The translations under genes and the position numbers were made by a program. Positions 60,225-64,000 of a stretch of DNA of 64,000 bases are shown one piece after another. Within the stretch, counting starts at the first letter, position 1. Every line of letters starts with the position of its first letter. The DNA comes from Mesobacillus subterraneus. Its GTDB lineage: Bacteria; Bacillota; Bacilli; Bacillales; Cytobacillaceae. The stretch lies in NCBI RefSeq assembly GCF_023715485.1, contig NZ_JAMBOF010000013.1, positions 51,137 through 115,136 of the forward strand, given 5' to 3'. The notes beneath the pieces are model-generated. The model made no database searches, was not told the DNA's origin, and saw nothing but the letters and a program-made list of their open reading frames with translations.

Positions 60225-62030
60225 TTATTCTGCTAAAACCTTCGCCTCGACGAATTGATCAAAGAATTCAAGGATCGTACGGTTAACGAGAATCTCGTTC
60301 TCTTTCTTTGAGAATCCATGGCCTTCATCTTCAAGCACAAGATATTTCACATCACGTCCTTTTTCCTGCAGGGCCTTGAAGATTTGGTCAGATTCTTGCT
60401 TCACGACGCGCGGATCCTTCGCACCCTGGATGATCAGCATGGGCTTTGTCATATTTTCCAAATAAGTAATCGGCGAGAACTCAGTCAATTTATCGAAATC
60501 CTTCACTGGATCGCCAACCCATTGGTTCATGACTGGTTTCCAATGCTCCGGCACGGATTCAATAAAGGAGAAAAGATTCGATGGTCCAAATATATCAACG
60601 ACAGCCTTGAAGTATTCCGGATGGCGTCCATGCAACAATAGCGCCATATATCCGCCATAGCTTCCACCCATCAATAAGGTTCTCTTCCTGTCAGCCAAGC
60701 CATTCTCGTAAAGGTACTCCAGTCCGGCAATATTATCAAGACGAGGACCTTCACCCCAGTTGCCTTCGACCATCTTCATGAACTCCAGCCCATAACCAGT
60801 GGATCCTCGGAAATTTGGCGCAAAAATGCTGTATCCCCTGTTCACAAGGAACTGGAACATTGCACGGAAGTTATTTCGCTCTGCAGCCTGCGGCCCGCCA
60901 TGCGGCCAGAGGATGACATGGCCGTTGTTGACATCTTCCTTTGCCTTGAAGAATAATGCTTCCATCATCAACCCATCATAGGACGGATAAGTCAGCACTT
61001 CCGGTTTTACTAAGTGTTCTTCCTTTACACCAGGGACAGCCAGGTTCGTCAACTGTTTCCATGCGTCATTTCCCGCTTCCTTCACGAAAATGTTAAAAGG
61101 CTTCGTAGCTGATCCCGCTAAAATATATAAATTCCCGCTATCGGCAACCGTCCCACCTTGAACGATTGATGCTGGCAGTTCGATCTTTTTATGAGTTCCA
61201 TCAGCCAGATCATAATGATATAAGTAATCATTTACACCCTTTGCTGTTAAAAGGTAAAGGCTCTTCGTACTCTTATCGTATCGAATAGCGCCAAACTCTT
61301 CTTTTTCAATCGAAAGGACTTTGCCAAACTCATGAGAATCAAGATTGAACTTGGCAAGGTAAGCGAAATCCTCTCCGTAAGTTGTCAGAAAGAAGTACTC
61401 GTTCTCTACGAAAACTCCATCGCCCACCGTGAATTGCTCTTCTGTTTCTGGAGTCAGCGAGTAAGACTGCCCATTCTGGAAAACGAACCCTGGCGAGTAT
61501 GTATTCGCATATTGCTTAATATAAACGAAATTAGTCTCGTTTTCATCAACAGCGACCAGGAAGCAGGCTGCCCCATCCCCCTCAACGACTACACTCTCCT
61601 CGTCCTTTTCCAGATTGTAACGATAAATATTAAGATAGGTTTCATTGCCCTTAGTTGAAGTATAATAAAGCCTTTTATCATCCTTTGATAAAAATGGAAG
61701 CATATGTCGGTGGCCTTCTTCGGTACGAAGCGCAACTAGCTCGCCGCCTGCAGGAGAAAGTGCATATAGCTGCGTGTTTTCATCCCCATCTTGATCAAAA
61801 CCAACTACCAGAAAACGACCATCATGTGAATAAGTTAAAGCCTGGCAGCTCTGATCAATAAAGGTAAGCGGATATGGATACTGGTTAGGCAAATCCATCG
61901 CCCAGAGATTGTATTTCCCTGTCAAATTCGTGCTGAAAACCAATTGACTTTCATCAGGACTTACTGTAAAAGCTTGAATATTAAAGGTGCGATAAAAATT
62001 TTCTATATCCGGTTTCTTAAAGGTAACCAA
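60225..62030 (-). CDS. S9 family peptidase (acylaminoacyl-peptidase type)
   Basis: A roughly 600-residue prolyl-oligopeptidase-family serine peptidase. It has an N-terminal beta-propeller with repeated short blades (FSTNLTGKYNLWAMDL, YYTSTKGNETYLNIY) and a C-terminal alpha/beta-hydrolase. The triad fits Ser in GGSYGGYMALL, Asp in IIQGAKDPRV and His in LEDEGHGFSKKEN. It has no signal peptide. TTG at 62030 is chosen because GGGAGTGG precedes it; an ATG five codons upstream lacks a ribosome site. Confidence 0.9.
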   Translation of the reverse strand: MVTFKKPDIENFYRTFNIQAFTVSPDESQLVFSTNLTGKYNLWAMDLPNQYPYPLTFIDQSCQALTYSHDGRFLVVGFDQDGDENTQLYALSPAGGELVALRTEEGHRHMLPFLSKDDKRLYYTSTKGNETYLNIYRYNLEKDEESVVVEGDGAACFLVAVDENETNFVYIKQYANTYSPGFVFQNGQSYSLTPETEEQFTVGDGVFVENEYFFLTTYGEDFAYLAKFNLDSHEFGKVLSIEKEEFGAIRYDKSTKSLYLLTAKGVNDYLYHYDLADGTHKKIELPASIVQGGTVADSGNLYILAGSATKPFNIFVKEAGNDAWKQLTNLAVPGVKEEHLVKPEVLTYPSYDGLMMEALFFKAKEDVNNGHVILWPHGGPQAAERNNFRAMFQFLVNRGYSIFAPNFRGSTGYGLEFMKMVEGNWGEGPRLDNIAGLEYLYENGLADRKRTLLMGGSYGGYMALLLHGRHPEYFKAVVDIFGPSNLFSFIESVPEHWKPVMNQWVGDPVKDFDKLTEFSPITYLENMTKPMLIIQGAKDPRVVKQESDQIFKALQEKGRDVKYLVLEDEGHGFSKKENEILVNRTILEFFDQFVEAKVLAE

Positions 62031-62045
62031 ATGCCCCACTCCCAT

Positions 62046-62372
62046 TCATTTAGAAATTTCTGTCTATATCAAAATCTTAAACAAAAATCTTCCAATCTGT
62101 CTAGAAATAAGGGCATTTTTCGCTCGACATAAAGTGCAGATTTTAATCAAAAGGGATATCATACGGCTCCTTTGTTTAGGATCATAATGAAAAATAGCCG
62201 ATTATATTTTTTACCTCCAATAAAATTGGCGATCCAATTTCTCCAATCAACTATACTCTCTAAACACACGATTCTTTCATTCGCTAAGAAATCTCATCTT
62301 TTGACAAATAGTAAAAATAAAGTCAAATCCTGCGCTTTCCCGAGAAATAATTCTCGATTTTCAAGCTTATAT
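62046..62372. other. Intergenic, nothing recognised
   Basis: An AT-rich stretch of 327 bases with no credible gene. A 77-codon plus-strand frame lacks a ribosome site and family signal. Confidence 0.55.
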
Positions 62373-62570
62373 TTACAACGCATTTGGGTTTTCAATTCTC
62401 ATTGATGATACTTCCCCACAGTTCGCGCAGCAGGTGATCAGCAGTGAAGTCCCCATTTTAAACGCATTGAAGCCAGGCGGCTTTACCTTATCATAGCCGG
62501 AGTTCCCAATCTTCCCAACCTTGCTTTCTGTATGCCCGCATTCTTTACATACGAAATTCTTTTCAGTCAT
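62373..62570 (-). CDS. Small zinc-ribbon protein
   Basis: A 65-residue protein with two CxxC knuckles (CKECGHTE and CCANCGEV) separated by about 38 residues, of the type that folds as a zinc ribbon. GGGAGGT lies five bases before the ATG; the open frame upstream of it is discarded. The partner or nucleic-acid target is unknown. Confidence 0.75.
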   Translation of the reverse strand: MTEKNFVCKECGHTESKVGKIGNSGYDKVKPPGFNAFKMGTSLLITCCANCGEVSSMRIENPNAL

Positions 62571-62631
62571 GACGTACCTCCCTGAATAATCGATATACCA
62601 TATACGAACCACCCAGAAATTGGTTTCAAAA

Positions 62632-62665
62632 AAGAAGAGCCTCCCTCTGGAAGGCTCCCTCAAAC
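62632..62665 (-). terminator. Terminator after the methyltransferase gene
   Basis: On the minus strand GAGCCTT and AGGCTC form a stem followed by TTCTTTTTT, about 90 bases past the methyltransferase stop. Confidence 0.7.
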
Positions 62666-62751
62666 CAATTGAAAATGCATCAAGGTACTCTTGTTTCAGA
62701 TAATATGATTTTCATTATTATTGGAACAAGTACCCTCTCCATGATCGACTA

Positions 62752-63576
62752 TTATTTAGCACATAAAATAAAACTGTTCAATGACTGCTCCTCTTCATCA
62801 GACAAATTCATCAGTTCATAATAGCTGTTCACCAATGTTTGCACCTTCTCTGGAACGATAGCGAATTCTTGGCGAATGGAATTTACATAACTCTTTTCCC
62901 ACTGTGCGTCCTGTAAATACGTGGCATCGATCGTATCTTGATTTTCGATTTGAAAACCTGCCTTTTCAAGCAATTCTTTAATTTGTGCTTTATAAAACAA
63001 GTTTTGTATATTCCCGTCATTATTTACAAAGTTTGAGTACAAGGCGTGAAGAGAAGCGGCAAAAAAATGTGCGCGTTGAGATTTATGAGTAAAGTCAAGA
63101 TTCCATTCCGCTAGGCAAATGCATTTCGTCATTCCACGCAATTTCTTAAAATAGGAGAATAAATCTTCAGATCTCTTAAAATACCAGGAACTATGAGATA
63201 ACACTGCGACATCAAACACTTGGTTCGAATCAAAAGAATCAAAGTCCTTTTCAAAATGGAAGGTAATACGTTCACCCAATGCTGACCTTTTGATACGGTC
63301 TGTTGCCTGTCCTAATGTTAACGGTGCCCCGTAATCCCGGCTGGCAATATCAATGGCGATTACTTTTCCGTCCTCCCCTACTGCGTCTGCTATTGCTGCC
63401 GTTGTGTCTCCCTGACCACAGCCGATTTCCATTACACTCATTCCTTTTTCAATCCCAAATGCGTCAACTAAATCCAATCGGTGCTTCAACTGCATTTGTT
63501 GTATTTCATCATTTTCAAATAGCTTATATGTAGTTAAGAACTTTTCTGTTTTTCTGCTAAGTTCAAAAGTGGACAT
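62752..63576 (-). CDS. Class I SAM-dependent methyltransferase
   Basis: A 274-residue methyltransferase with motif I VMEIGCGQGDTTAAIA, an acidic post-I strand (VIAIDIAS) and a motif IV-like VFDVAVLSHSSWYF. The substrate is not predictable. The ATG at 63576 is preferred (AAAGGA eight bases upstream); an ATG three codons earlier abuts the ribosome site. Confidence 0.87.
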   Translation of the reverse strand: MSTFELSRKTEKFLTTYKLFENDEIQQMQLKHRLDLVDAFGIEKGMSVMEIGCGQGDTTAAIADAVGEDGKVIAIDIASRDYGAPLTLGQATDRIKRSALGERITFHFEKDFDSFDSNQVFDVAVLSHSSWYFKRSEDLFSYFKKLRGMTKCICLAEWNLDFTHKSQRAHFFAASLHALYSNFVNNDGNIQNLFYKAQIKELLEKAGFQIENQDTIDATYLQDAQWEKSYVNSIRQEFAIVPEKVQTLVNSYYELMNLSDEEEQSLNSFILCAK

Positions 63577-63797
63577 TGAAGCCATCCTTTCTTGGAAAAG
63601 TCTATTGTATCTTCTTTCAGATAATTACTTATTAAAACATCTGAATTGTGAAATGTCACTCCAATTTGACGTTCTAACTATATTTTTGGTCAACGATTTA
63701 TACTTTTTGTCCATTTTCATAGGCAATATCACGGAATCAACTATTAGATAAGCCGAAATTCAATGCTAAATCCATTCAATATTACTTGTTAAAAATC
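63577..63797. other. Intergenic, nothing recognised
   Basis: An AT-rich region upstream of the methyltransferase gene; no gene or clear promoter was identified. Confidence 0.5.
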
Positions 63798-63880
63798 TTT
63801 ATAGCGAAAATATCAATTTTATAGCGAAAATCACGATTTAATAGCGATTTTTTCATTTTTATAGCGATATTTAATTTTTT
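63798..63880. repeat. 20-bp tandem repeat, four units
   Basis: The word ATAGCGA recurs exactly every 20 bases at 63801, 63821, 63841 and 63861 (units like TTTTATAGCGAAAATCACGA). The spacers have drifted. The unit is unrelated in sequence to the 21-bp repeat at 46.5 kb but similar in scale. Confidence 0.78.
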
Positions 63881-63935
63881 ATGATGGTTTATAAATGTAT
63901 GTGTAAGGCCTTTTTCTAGACAAAGAAAAAAGGAC

Positions 63936-64000
63936 AAAGTACTCTCTGAGTTATCACCACAATAACCTTTTGAGAGGAGTACTTTATCCATGTCCAATTT
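63936..64000 (+). other. Possible mobile-element edge with start of a cut-off gene
   Basis: AAAGTACTCTCT (63936) and AGAGGAGTACTTT (63973-63985) are inverted. GAGAGGAG then stands ten bases before ATG TCC AAT at 63990, which runs off the window. This arrangement fits the left end and transposase start of an IS, but too little is visible to be sure. Confidence 0.3.

Overview
The window is a chromosomal segment of a low-GC Gram-positive bacterium, most likely a Bacillaceae (Bacillus/Mesobacillus/Neobacillus-like). The support is strong AGGAGG-type ribosome sites, frequent TTG/GTG starts, sigma-A promoters, two exact CcpA cre matches, Bacillus-type lipoproteins and DUF families, and GC-rich repeats typical of Bacillaceae. 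No rRNA, tRNA, CRISPR array or phage was seen.

Layout. (1) 1-10850: an eleven-gene minus-strand operon (SDR, ketopantoate-reductase-like enzyme, GntR/FCD regulator, complete Opp/Dpp-type ABC importer, a 33-codon ORF, amidase, M20 peptidase) behind one good sigma-A promoter. It appears to import and hydrolyse an amide or peptide-like compound. (2) 11240-14455: two membrane proteins, then a DMT permease and an acetamidase/formamidase in one plus-strand unit. (3) 14744-22025: an array of thirteen small minus-strand genes (DUF3139, CdiI-like, DUF4304, DUF3885, DUF4279, MafI-like and others, many resembling toxin-immunity genes). They are separated by about fourteen degenerate copies of a hairpin repeat, often joined to a terminator. 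(4) 22328-29169: a YfmJ-type reductase, an IS1182-family element bracketed by a duplicated terminator hairpin, HAD, DinB, an HTH/J-domain protein, an acyl-ACP desaturase, and a redoxin lipoprotein whose in-frame UGA and adjacent stem-loop indicate a selenoprotein.

(5) 29418-39440: two divergent catabolic operons. One has TctC-TctB-TctA, a HutC-type GntR regulator and MmgE/PrpD. The other has a DHDPS-family lyase, SDR, YeiH, AbrB and VOC proteins. They share a 19-bp operator and a cre site. (6) 39540-54512: a complete anthranilate / 3-hydroxyanthranilate meta-cleavage cluster. An HpaB-type monooxygenase, stand-alone FMN adenylyltransferase and flavin reductase should give 3-hydroxyanthranilate. 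NbaC, D, E and F-type enzymes then give 4-oxalocrotonate. Tautomerase, decarboxylase, hydratase, aldolase and acylating acetaldehyde dehydrogenase lead to pyruvate and acetyl-CoA. A TRAP transporter and two convergent Crp/Fnr regulators complete it. The closest described case I know is the anthranilate cluster of Geobacillus thermodenitrificans NG80-2. (7) 54716-64000: unrelated housekeeping and hypothetical genes (TauE, CPBP-like, DJ-1, S9 peptidase, methyltransferase), an ECF-sigma relic, a 20-bp tandem repeat and possibly the edge of another mobile element.
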